Below are positions 49,500-59,705 of a stretch of DNA of 64,000 nt, piece after piece; the first letter of the stretch is position 1; every line of letters begins with the position of its first letter. The stretch is taken from NCBI GenBank assembly GCA_003277985.1, contig QCHR01000002.1:1-64000 (forward strand). The letters run 5' to 3'. The position numbers were made by a program, and so were the translations under genes. The stretch comes from Prochlorococcus sp. AG-402-G06 (GTDB taxonomy: Bacteria; Cyanobacteriota; Cyanobacteriia; PCC-6307; Cyanobiaceae). Below the pieces are notes generated by a model. The model ran no database searches, was not told the DNA's origin, and worked only from the letters and a program-made list of their open reading frames with translations.

Positions 49500-50699
49500 C
49501 TAATAGTTACTAGCTAATTGTTTAAACCACTCTATATATTCTTTTGGACCATCATTAATAATCATATTGAATTTTAAATCATCATTTGGGTCACTAATGC
49601 CTGTCATATCAGTTCCACTAATTCTTGGTCTTAATACTTGATTATTGCAGCTGTTAACAAATACAACTTGATTCTCTTTCTTATATGATTCTCCCAACCT
49701 TTGGATCAATGTTAAGAAACCTCTATCACTTCCACCCCTTAACCAAGAATTATTTTTATTATCTTTAATCGAGGTTACTGTATCGCCAACACCTACTAGC
49801 AGTGGCATTTGATCACTAGGAATTTTATCTCGGCATAGTTCTATTAATTTTTTATGTGTCTTAGGGGCATTCCTGACGTTAAAGGTTTCTCCGAAAGGAT
49901 AAATGCCAGTTTTGTTTGCTATGTATTTATTTAATAACACTAAAAGACCTGCTTCTTTTATTGCGCCTTTGATAATGAACTGAATATCTGTTGTCCCAAA
50001 TTCATTTTTAGTTGAATATTTCATTATTTCTTTGCCATCTCTTATCCCTAGATTTGGCATCAAATGCAGATAAAAAGAATTATCTAATCCAAAATTTTTA
50101 GAATCTTCAAGTAAATTATTCATTATTTTTTCCATTATCAATTGCAACTTTTTCACTTTTTGAAAATCATTTTTAACGTAATTAAAAATTCCATTAAAGT
50201 TTAAAGTGGGAGTAAAGCGCGTATCACATACAGCTACATCAATTAATTTATTTCTTAATTCATCTGAAAGATTTGGTAAGAATGTTGTTAACTCATTAGT
50301 TAACATTGATCTCATCATTGTTGGGACTTCTGCTAAAAAGTCAATCTCATCATCTTTGAGCCCTGGATGGGATAAATTACTAAATTTATCTTGAAATTCA
50401 ACTCCACATGCCGCAAGGCCAGGTAAGTAAAAGCCATTCTCTTTCGCTGTTGTTTTTGAATTTAGTGCTTTCTCTACTAAACGGTTAACACCTCTTCTGC
50501 CTTCATGTTCGCCGCAGGTTAGGACTGCAAACTTCTCTCTTAATCTTGAAACGTCCTTCACATATTCTTTGCTGATCTCTCTTTTGAGTGGGTCTTGAAC
50601 TAGTGGGATACAAACGCCGTCAAGATCCTGAACTATGAGGATATTTTGTTCATTTATTATAGTGTTAATAACTTCTTCTCTCGTCTTAAACATTTTCAT
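49500..50699 (-). CDS. stpA: Glucosylglycerol-phosphate phosphatase-like (StpA/GgpP family)
   Basis: 399 residues matching the StpA family in pattern: LIVQDLDGVCIPLVQDPL (23-40, motif I Asp), LTCGEHEGRRGV, GLYLP-like YLPGLAACGVEF, YLHLMPNLGIRD, GTTDIQF and LLVGVGDTVTS (motif with metal Asp). In salt-tolerant cyanobacteria StpA removes phosphate from glucosylglycerol phosphate, the last step of this osmolyte. No ggpS synthase is in this window, so the substrate here is inferred. It diverges from the two plus-strand genes that follow across a 163-bp promoter region. Confidence 0.78.
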   Translation of the reverse strand: MKMFKTREEVINTIINEQNILIVQDLDGVCIPLVQDPLKREISKEYVKDVSRLREKFAVLTCGEHEGRRGVNRLVEKALNSKTTAKENGFYLPGLAACGVEFQDKFSNLSHPGLKDDEIDFLAEVPTMMRSMLTNELTTFLPNLSDELRNKLIDVAVCDTRFTPTLNFNGIFNYVKNDFQKVKKLQLIMEKIMNNLLEDSKNFGLDNSFYLHLMPNLGIRDGKEIMKYSTKNEFGTTDIQFIIKGAIKEAGLLVLLNKYIANKTGIYPFGETFNVRNAPKTHKKLIELCRDKIPSDQMPLLVGVGDTVTSIKDNKNNSWLRGGSDRGFLTLIQRLGESYKKENQVVFVNSCNNQVLRPRISGTDMTGISDPNDDLKFNMIINDGPKEYIEWFKQLASNY

Positions 50700-50739
50700 A
50701 AAAGAAGTATTTAAATATTAGCTTACTCTAGTTCTAATT

Positions 50740-50754
50740 AAGAAACACTTTCTT
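50740..50754. promoter_or_regulatory. Inverted repeat in the divergent promoter region
   Basis: AAGAAA, CAC, TTTCTT (6-bp arms) lies between the divergent starts at 50699 and 50863, about 41 bases from the phosphatase start. It may be an operator shared by both directions. AT-rich surroundings make short dyads likely by chance, so the call is weak. Confidence 0.25.
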
Positions 50755-50862
50755 GATAGTTCTTATTCTTAAATAAGTATATAGATATATATTCAGTATA
50801 ATAAAAACTATTTTTAAAAGTTTCTTATTATTGTATATAATATAATTGAATTAAAATGAACT

Positions 50863-52404
50863 GTGTTTGATAAGAATTTACGTAATAGCTTCTTTGCAGA
50901 GCCTTATTCAAGTGAGCGTATAGCCATAAGAATTAAAGAGGTTTTGAATGGAAAAGTTGGATTTTACAGTGTTGGATTATATCCTGCCTCTCTTGCTTAT
51001 AACTGTGCCTTGCAAAATGATGGCTTTAACATTCTTTTAGCACCTAGAGATGGTAGGGAACTATTTGGAGCTTTTTCTACTGTTGATCTCTCTGAAATGG
51101 ATGACGGTATAAAAAATAAAATTGAATCTATGGCAATTTCTAATAATGAAAAATCGGGCAGATATAATACGCTTAAGGATTTAATACTTAACTGTGAATT
51201 AGTTGTTTTGAGTTCAAATAGTAAACATATAATAAACGACGTTAAGTTAGCATTTAAACTCAAAAAAGAGCTTAATCGAGATAATGTTTTAATTGCATGC
51301 TTGGTTGGATCATTTTGTCATGATTCTAGTTTAAATGAATCTTTTGTGCTGTGCGAAAAATTAAATAATCTTGCCTTTTTTTCAGGGTTTCATCGACACG
51401 GAGCTCTTCGCAATCCATTAGATAGCTTTACTGCTAATTTTTGTCATCCAGACGCTTTGAATGCAATATTAGGTGCGAAATTATTAAATAAGATTTCACC
51501 AAATATTCAAGTTTCTGCAGGTATTCATAACGTTGAGGGTCAATATATAAAAGCTGCTAAAAATATATCTTCAATATTAGCAGGTTTTGGTCATACTTTT
51601 CATAAGAATAATCCTGGATTGCTACCAACTTTATTAACTCTATTATTAGATCAATGCCTAGATCAGGCAGCCTATGTTTCCATGAGTCGAACAGATAGAG
51701 AGCATTTATATACAAAACAACCTTTTCCTATTACTGAACTTGGATATAGCGTCCAACGTATAGAGGCGTCATATCTTAAGGATGGAGATTTTGTACAAGT
51801 AAGAGATCATACTTTTACCCAATTGACAGCTATGGTTGCCGATGTGAGAGGAAGCATGATGTTACCTGTAAGCGGTAAACCCACTAGAAATTTTCAAGCT
51901 GGTGAAGTCCTGGCTGAGATGATGATTGAGTATAAAAGATGCCCAAAAGGTGTTGATGAGTTTATAGAATGGTGCGAAAGATCTGGTCTTAAACGTGGAG
52001 CATTAGAAGGAATAAATTCTTTAAATTATTGGCCTGACATCCTAAGAAAGTATTCAATACCCTTGAATAATTCCTCAATGATTAATCTTTTATATGTGTG
52101 TATAATGGGCCCTGATGAGATTAAAGAATATGTTTATAATGTTATGACAAGTAGCCGCGAACTGGCTAACTATTGTCAGGAATCTGTTAAGTCATTACAG
52201 ACTAAGAAAATATCTGAAGCACTGAATAATTTCCATTTAAAAACTTCTATAGATTTTGTAACAGATTCACTAACTAATTACGATAAATCGTTTTTTGAAT
52301 TAAATGAGATTGACTTTTATAATACACTAGGTCCAGAAGATAAGCCTATTTATAATAAAGTTATTGATTATATCGAAACTTATTTAACAGAAGCTAATCT
52401 ATAA
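50863..52404 (+). CDS. Unrecognised Rossmann-like protein, dehydrogenase-like layout
   Basis: 513 residues, GTG start at 50863, not recognised by name. The N-terminal part reads KVGFYSVGLYPASLAYNC (31-48) then ELVVLSSNSKHIINDV and NVLIACLVGSFCHD, a nucleotide-binding alpha/beta layout like glycerol-3-phosphate dehydrogenase GpsA. The C-terminal half is helical, with ADVRGSMMLPVSG and RNFQAGEVLAEM. If the layout is real it might act on a three-carbon phosphate; this is inference. It starts opposite the StpA-like gene and ends 11 bp before the kinase-like gene. Confidence 0.65.
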   Translation: MFDKNLRNSFFAEPYSSERIAIRIKEVLNGKVGFYSVGLYPASLAYNCALQNDGFNILLAPRDGRELFGAFSTVDLSEMDDGIKNKIESMAISNNEKSGRYNTLKDLILNCELVVLSSNSKHIINDVKLAFKLKKELNRDNVLIACLVGSFCHDSSLNESFVLCEKLNNLAFFSGFHRHGALRNPLDSFTANFCHPDALNAILGAKLLNKISPNIQVSAGIHNVEGQYIKAAKNISSILAGFGHTFHKNNPGLLPTLLTLLLDQCLDQAAYVSMSRTDREHLYTKQPFPITELGYSVQRIEASYLKDGDFVQVRDHTFTQLTAMVADVRGSMMLPVSGKPTRNFQAGEVLAEMMIEYKRCPKGVDEFIEWCERSGLKRGALEGINSLNYWPDILRKYSIPLNNSSMINLLYVCIMGPDEIKEYVYNVMTSSRELANYCQESVKSLQTKKISEALNNFHLKTSIDFVTDSLTNYDKSFFELNEIDFYNTLGPEDKPIYNKVIDYIETYLTEANL

Positions 52405-52414
52405 TATAAACTCT

Positions 52415-53578
52415 ATGGATTTTGAAAAAATAAATTTAGTTACTTGCAATTTCTTTGCTAATAGTAAATTATTAAATATAGATTTTATAGATTCTGGATT
52501 GATAAATAAAACGTATGTCATTGAACATTTAACTAATGGAAAAAAGTCTAAATTTATTTTGCAGTGTCTTAGTAATATATTTGAATCTTATGAGAGGGTT
52601 AATATGAATCATATCTTAATAACTGATCATATGAAAAATAAAATAAAAAGAAAATATTTTAAGTCTGAGAAACAAAGATGGGAGCTTCCATTTTTAATTA
52701 AGTGTAATTCTAATAACCTTTTTATTCTATCTTTTAGCTCAGATAAATGGCGAGCGATGGAATATATAGATGATAGTGTTAGCTTTGATATTTTAGAAGA
52801 CAAAAAAATGGCTTATCAAACAGGAATTGGTCTTGCTAAGTTCCATTCTATATGTTCCGATATCGACCTTAAAAAATTAGAAAATACTATTAAAGATTTT
52901 CATAATACAAAGCATTATATAGCACAATTTAAAAGTATGATTAGAGATTATAACTTTTTAAAATTAGACGATAAAACAAATAAAAGAGTTCAAAAATTAA
53001 TTTTTAGCCTATCTAAGCATATGTTATATGTTGAATATTTATTAGAATCTTTAAAGGGAAAATCCATACAACTTAGTTTAATACATGGAGATCCTAAATT
53101 AAGCAATTTTCTTTTTGATATTAAATATAAATATGTTGTCTCATTAATAGATTTGGATACTGTATCATCTGGCTATCTGCTTACTGATTTAGCCGATTGT
53201 ATACGTTCAATTTGTAATAATGCTGGAGAGGATCCAGATAATATAGATAATGTATACTTTGATATTAACTGTTGTAGGTATTTTCTAAATGGCTATTTCT
53301 CAACAACTAATCAAAAGGCTTGTTTCTACTTTGGTCTCCTTCCAGAATTTATTTATATGATAATAATTGAATTAACTATCAGATTCCTGACTGACTTTTT
53401 GCAATCAAATAATCACTTCAAAGTAAAATATCAAACCCACAATTTATATAGAGCAGAGGTTCAATACCGATTACTTTCTAGTTTAGTTATTCAAATTCCT
53501 ACTTTGTCAAATGTACTGCATGAAATTGGGATTTCATCAAATCCAACTTTTGTCTCAGATGTACAAAAAATTGTTTAG
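52415..53578 (+). CDS. APH/anomeric-kinase-like phosphotransferase
   Basis: 387 residues, AT-rich. The core HGDPKLSNFLF (224-234; catalytic Asp226, Asn231) and SLIDLDTVSSGYLLTDLAD (243-261; metal Asp) are the aminoglycoside-phosphotransferase-fold signature, and the pattern around DLDTV resembles sugar-1-kinases such as NahK. The acceptor is unknown. It follows the unrecognised protein by 11 bp, so both are on one transcript. Together with the divergent StpA-like phosphatase it suggests a small phosphosugar or polyol pathway. Confidence 0.72.
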   Translation: MDFEKINLVTCNFFANSKLLNIDFIDSGLINKTYVIEHLTNGKKSKFILQCLSNIFESYERVNMNHILITDHMKNKIKRKYFKSEKQRWELPFLIKCNSNNLFILSFSSDKWRAMEYIDDSVSFDILEDKKMAYQTGIGLAKFHSICSDIDLKKLENTIKDFHNTKHYIAQFKSMIRDYNFLKLDDKTNKRVQKLIFSLSKHMLYVEYLLESLKGKSIQLSLIHGDPKLSNFLFDIKYKYVVSLIDLDTVSSGYLLTDLADCIRSICNNAGEDPDNIDNVYFDINCCRYFLNGYFSTTNQKACFYFGLLPEFIYMIIIELTIRFLTDFLQSNNHFKVKYQTHNLYRAEVQYRLLSSLVIQIPTLSNVLHEIGISSNPTFVSDVQKIV

Positions 53579-53632
53579 GGTTTCAAATAATGCAACTTGT
53601 CACTAAAGTAAAATTGATATTTATTTTTTCTT

Positions 53633-55706
<2,074 letters not shown>

Positions 55707-55728
55707 TTTTCCAAAGAGGTGTATAGAT

Positions 55729-56622
55729 ATGGCTTTAATACTGCCTCGTAGTTATCATAAAATTTCATCAATTGAAAAAAATCATATCTCGTGGATTGAG
55801 CCTGAATTGGCAGAAAGACAGGATATTAGACCTCTTAGAATTGGGATATTAAATATTATGCCTTTGGGAAAACAATATGAATTTAATTTATTGCACCCGT
55901 TAGGACTTTCTCCCTTACAAATAGAACCTATATGGATAAGATTAAAATCTCATTCATATAGAACTTGGGATTTAGAACATCTAAAAAACTTATATGTTCA
56001 TTGGGAGGAAGCAATGTCTCCAACTCCTCTAGATGGCTTGATTATTACTGGAGCGCCTGTGGAACATCTCCCGTTTGAAGAAGTTAATTATTGGAAAGAA
56101 TTAGTAAATTTAATTGAGGAAGCAAAATTAAAATGTGCAAGCACCCTAGGATTGTGCTGGGCTGGTTTTGCAATGGCATATATGGCTGGTGTTGAGAAAA
56201 ATAATTTCAATAAAAAGCTTTTTGGTGTATATCCGATGAGGAGTCTTGTGCCTGGCCATTCTTTAATGGGAACACAAGATGATGAGTTCCTCTGTCCTCA
56301 AAGTAGGCATGCCGGGTTACCTGATATTGAAATGGAAAAAGCTGAAAAGAAAGGAAAGCTAAGATTATTGGCCCACGGAGAAAAAGTAGGTTACACAATT
56401 TTTGAAACACCAGATCAAAGGCAACTAATGCATTTAGGTCACCCAGAATATAATGTTGATCGATTGAAATCAGAGATGCAAAGAGATAAGAGAAGAGGCG
56501 ACGTGCCTCCTCCAGAAAATTTTGATTTGACAAAATCGAATACTTCATGGCGATCACATAGAAACTTATTATTCCAACAATGGTTGTGGTTCTGTTATCA
56601 ACGAGTGAGCCTAAGTGTTTAA
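55729..56622 (+). CDS. metA: Homoserine O-acetyltransferase (MetA fold)
   Basis: Activates homoserine for methionine synthesis. The 297 residues have the catalytic Cys143 (LGLCWAGFAMAY), His in LGHPEYN and TGAPVEHLPFEEV. In this fold a Gly after TGAP-x gives succinyl-CoA use and a Glu gives acetyl-CoA use; here it is Glu (residue 112), so acetyl-CoA is expected (established rule for MetA; the assignment here is inference). It follows metY, which uses O-acetylhomoserine, in agreement. Confidence 0.92.
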   Translation: MALILPRSYHKISSIEKNHISWIEPELAERQDIRPLRIGILNIMPLGKQYEFNLLHPLGLSPLQIEPIWIRLKSHSYRTWDLEHLKNLYVHWEEAMSPTPLDGLIITGAPVEHLPFEEVNYWKELVNLIEEAKLKCASTLGLCWAGFAMAYMAGVEKNNFNKKLFGVYPMRSLVPGHSLMGTQDDEFLCPQSRHAGLPDIEMEKAEKKGKLRLLAHGEKVGYTIFETPDQRQLMHLGHPEYNVDRLKSEMQRDKRRGDVPPPENFDLTKSNTSWRSHRNLLFQQWLWFCYQRVSLSV

Positions 56623-56680
56623 TTTTCTTAGATTTATTAGGACTTGCATTTACTGCATAAAATAAATTTAACTAACTTAA

Positions 56681-57946
56681 CTAATTTAAAGGTGGCATTA
56701 CATTTCTTGGATCATGAATGGCTTTTATTTCTCGTAATTTTGGAAGCCAGTCTTTGAATGCCGATGATAATTCTTTTTGATGCCAATCTAAATGTGGGTG
56801 TATTTGCGCAAGATGCACACCAGGGCAAATAAATTCTAGATTATTCCAACACTCCTTCATCCATTCAAGGGTTCTGGTTCTCTTTGATTGATCGTAGGCT
56901 TCCCAAGCTCCATTAATCCAAGGTTTCCAGACAGCATCACGATGAATAAATGAGGTGTCAAGATCATTAAAATGTGTTAACCCTCCTAGTTGTTGAGAAG
57001 CTATATAGCAACTTTTATTAGGTCTTTTATTGATTAATTCTTTAAGATTTTTTAATACTTGTGGATTTCGCTCTTGCCATGCAGGGCCCAGTAAACCAAG
57101 AACTTCGGAGTGGTTTGAATAATTATTTTTACTATTTCCTAAGCTTAAGTTTGGTAAAGAGTTCATATCATTGACTTTACTAATGATTCTATTTCGAGAA
57201 AATGGCAATTTTTCTAATAAATTAATCAATACGGATTCATCATCAATATTTTTAATTTCTCCAATTGCATGACCGAAAATATCATCTCCACATATCCATT
57301 GAAAGCTAAGTGAGTTTGGCCAGCTTTCCGCTTGATTAATACATTCAGATAGCTGAGAGAATGAAAGATTTGCTGTCCAACTTAATAATGGCCTTAATGG
57401 CTGAGTTTTTAACTTCACTTTTGTGATTATGCCGAGAAATATAGCTGCTCCGCAAAGGGCTTTCCATTCAAATTGTGATTCATTTTTTTTATTTGGTAGT
57501 AATAAATGAAATTCTTTCCCATTTCCCCAAAAACCTTTAATCTCCTTGATTTGATCAATAGCTAAGCCTCTGCTTCTGCTAAGAGGACTTATTCCACCTG
57601 TCAAGATATATCCCATTCCTGTCTTCCCAGATAAACCAATTGGAAAACTTCTTTTATGCTTTCTTAAAAAAGACGATAACTCTCCCATTTTTACCCCAGC
57701 CTCAATTTCTACATCTTTTTTGTCCGAATCGAAAGATATGTTTTGGTATTTTTTTCTTAGGTCTAAAATCCAATGTTTGTCTGCGGATGCTCTACTTGTA
57801 GTTCCGCCACTAGATACTAAAAATGGTCTTGAAGTTTGTTGGGATAATTTCAGTGATTGGAATAATTCTGAATTGACAGTTTCATAAACCCCAAGTACAT
57901 CGCTATCTTTGGAATTTTGATTTTGCAGTGATATTGGATTTTTAAT
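56681..57946 (-). CDS. FAD-linked oxidase with an atypical start
   Basis: FAD-binding (PCMH-type) oxidoreductase of the BBE/glycolate-oxidase class. The first ATG in the frame is at 57688, but the frame stays open to a TAG at 57962-57964 and the extra 86 codons hold the PCMH motif SSGGTTSRAS, then ILDLRKKYQNISFDSD before VEIEAGVKMGELSSFL. No ATG, GTG or TTG is in frame there. An AAGGAG site at 57953-57958 is 6 bases upstream of an ATT at 57946, a rare but known start codon. Total about 421 residues. Substrate unknown. An internal ATG at 57688 would delete much of the FAD site. Confidence 0.72.
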   Translation of the reverse strand: MKNPISLQNQNSKDSDVLGVYETVNSELFQSLKLSQQTSRPFLVSSGGTTSRASADKHWILDLRKKYQNISFDSDKKDVEIEAGVKMGELSSFLRKHKRSFPIGLSGKTGMGYILTGGISPLSRSRGLAIDQIKEIKGFWGNGKEFHLLLPNKKNESQFEWKALCGAAIFLGIITKVKLKTQPLRPLLSWTANLSFSQLSECINQAESWPNSLSFQWICGDDIFGHAIGEIKNIDDESVLINLLEKLPFSRNRIISKVNDMNSLPNLSLGNSKNNYSNHSEVLGLLGPAWQERNPQVLKNLKELINKRPNKSCYIASQQLGGLTHFNDLDTSFIHRDAVWKPWINGAWEAYDQSKRTRTLEWMKECWNNLEFICPGVHLAQIHPHLDWHQKELSSAFKDWLPKLREIKAIHDPRNVMPPLN

Positions 57947-58019
57947 AATCTGCTCCTTTTTCTATAATGAATTTCTTAAGTTGATATTTTATAAAACTAT
58001 ATTCAATTAAAGTAGATTA

Positions 58020-59048
58020 TTGGCTAAAAGCGTTTTGATTTCCACGGCATCAATAAATTCTCATTATCCATCTAATATTGGAATTGTTTTATGTGGACAT
58101 GGGAGTAGAGATCCTCAAGCAGTAGAGGAGTTTATTAACGTAGTAAATAAACTAAAATCTAGGATACCTAATATTCCAGTTACCTTCGGATTCCTAGAAT
58201 TTAATCGACCAATAATTACAGAGGCTTTAGATCAAATTAGAACCATGGGAGTAGAGAGAGTAATTGCTTTACCAGCTATGTTATTTGCTGCAGGACATAC
58301 TAAAAATGATATCCCTGCGGTTTTGAATAAATACTCTGCTGAGCATGGACTTCCCATTCAATATGGGAGGGAGCTTGGTCTAAATTCTTTGATGATTGGA
58401 GCAGCAGGAGCAAGAATCAAAGAAATAATTGATAGTAATCCAGTCTTTCCGATATCTGAAACATTACTTGTCGTAGCAGGGAGGGGATCATCAGACCCAG
58501 ATGCTAATTCAAATGTTTGCAAGATTACGAGGATGCTCGTTGAGGGATTTGGTTTTGGATGGGGAGAAACCGTTTATTCAGGAGTTACCTTCCCCCTAGT
58601 TGATCCTGGCCTGAGACATGCTCTTAAATTAGGCTTCAAAAGAGTAGTGCTCTTACCTTATTTTCTTTTCTCGGGAGTTTTGGTAACTCGTGTTAGAGAT
58701 CATTCTATGAGAGTTGCAAATGATAATCCTAATGTGGAATTTTTAAACGCAAGCTACTTATCAGATCAAGATTTAGTGATTGATACTTTTATGGAAAGAA
58801 TTCAAGAAGTTTTTAATGGAGATAATTTTATGAATTGTGCTTTATGTAAATATCGCTCTAATTTATTAGGTTTTGAAAGTGAGGTTGGACATGAACAGAT
58901 CAGTCACCATGATCATGTTGAAGGTTGTCTAGATATTTGTTCAGAAAATAAATCACATGAACACTCTCATGAACATTTTCCTTATCCTCATGCTGAGCAT
59001 CCTTTAGGACCTGTCACGCTTCGCTCTTTAAATAAAAGCCAAATCTAA
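58020..59048 (+). CDS. Sirohydrochlorin chelatase-type (CbiX) protein with His-rich tail
   Basis: 342 residues, TTG start at 58020. Two tandem CbiX-like halves: LCGHGSRDPQAVEEF (about 23-37) and VVAGRGSSDPDANSN (about 150-164), each with a His/Gly pocket, then a His-rich tail with HHDHVEG, HEHSHEHF and ending YPHAEHPLGP. The family inserts Co2+ or Fe2+ into sirohydrochlorin for cobalamin or siroheme. The metal cannot be told from the sequence. Divergent from the FAD-oxidase gene. Confidence 0.88.
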   Translation: MAKSVLISTASINSHYPSNIGIVLCGHGSRDPQAVEEFINVVNKLKSRIPNIPVTFGFLEFNRPIITEALDQIRTMGVERVIALPAMLFAAGHTKNDIPAVLNKYSAEHGLPIQYGRELGLNSLMIGAAGARIKEIIDSNPVFPISETLLVVAGRGSSDPDANSNVCKITRMLVEGFGFGWGETVYSGVTFPLVDPGLRHALKLGFKRVVLLPYFLFSGVLVTRVRDHSMRVANDNPNVEFLNASYLSDQDLVIDTFMERIQEVFNGDNFMNCALCKYRSNLLGFESEVGHEQISHHDHVEGCLDICSENKSHEHSHEHFPYPHAEHPLGPVTLRSLNKSQI

Positions 59049-59435
59049 AAAAAATTGGTTTAAATTAAAGAATCATTTGTCTCTGTCTTGCCTGTGTCGC
59101 AAGGGACTCGTTGTTTATACATTTTTTTAATGTTTAGTTTCAGCTCTTTTCCCCAAGTGATTTCCACAACTAGCGAAGAGTTTTCCACCATGAAAAACCA
59201 AGAATCCAGTTTTCGTGAAGAGGTTGTGGGATTCAATAGATATTTTAATAGTAATTTACACTTAGACATCTTAATCTGTTGAAAATGTTTTGCTCGAGAT
59301 TCTTGCTCGAGAAGCATTGGTATGAAATGAGTCTATTTCTGTCTTGGATTTTTAGTATAGTTTTTCTTTATCTTTGACGTTTTATTGAAAATTTAAGATC
59401 CTTATCTCATAAGATTTCGACTTTTAAAAAAGGAA
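59049..59435. other. Gene-free stretch with three DnaA-box-like 9-mers
   Basis: 387 bases without a supported gene. Short frames on both strands look like chance. Three 9-mers match TTTTCCACA at 8 of 9 positions on the same strand: 59147-59155, 59160-59168 and 59181-59189. A small CTCGAG, ATTCTTG, CTCGAG hairpin lies near 59290-59315. The cluster is suggestive of DnaA binding, but no origin-associated gene is near. Confidence 0.4.
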
Positions 59436-59705
59436 ATGGAGTTTAATCAAATTGAAACCCGTATTGATGCGATAAAAACTGATGAGTTCTGCTGTCGTGA
59501 AAATGACTTGGACGTTATGTCTATAAGTCTTGAAGCTGAGGTGCCTGAAGCTCTTTATGTAGGTATGAGAGATTTTATAAGTGGAAACGATAATTGGGAT
59601 CAATCAAAGCTTATTAGTTCAGCTATTGCAAATTTTCTTTTTCAAAATGGTTCCGAGGATAGAGCTATTACTGAGAAATACTTGAATGATATTTTTACCC
59701 TTTAA
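59436..59705 (+). CDS. DUF2811 family protein
   Basis: 89 residues. The core MSISLEAEVPEALYVGMRDF, then NWDQSKLISSAIANFLFQNG, matches the cyanobacterial DUF2811 family. No catalytic motif. Its end overlaps the convergent GMC oxidoreductase by 11 bases (59695-59705). Function unknown. Confidence 0.8.
   Translation: MEFNQIETRIDAIKTDEFCCRENDLDVMSISLEAEVPEALYVGMRDFISGNDNWDQSKLISSAIANFLFQNGSEDRAITEKYLNDIFTL

Noticed and set aside
59060-59317. 85-codon frame on minus, and a 64-codon frame on plus at 59088-59282
   Set aside because: They overlap each other antiparallel, lack ribosome sites and family features, and have chance-like composition; the region is better seen as gene-free.
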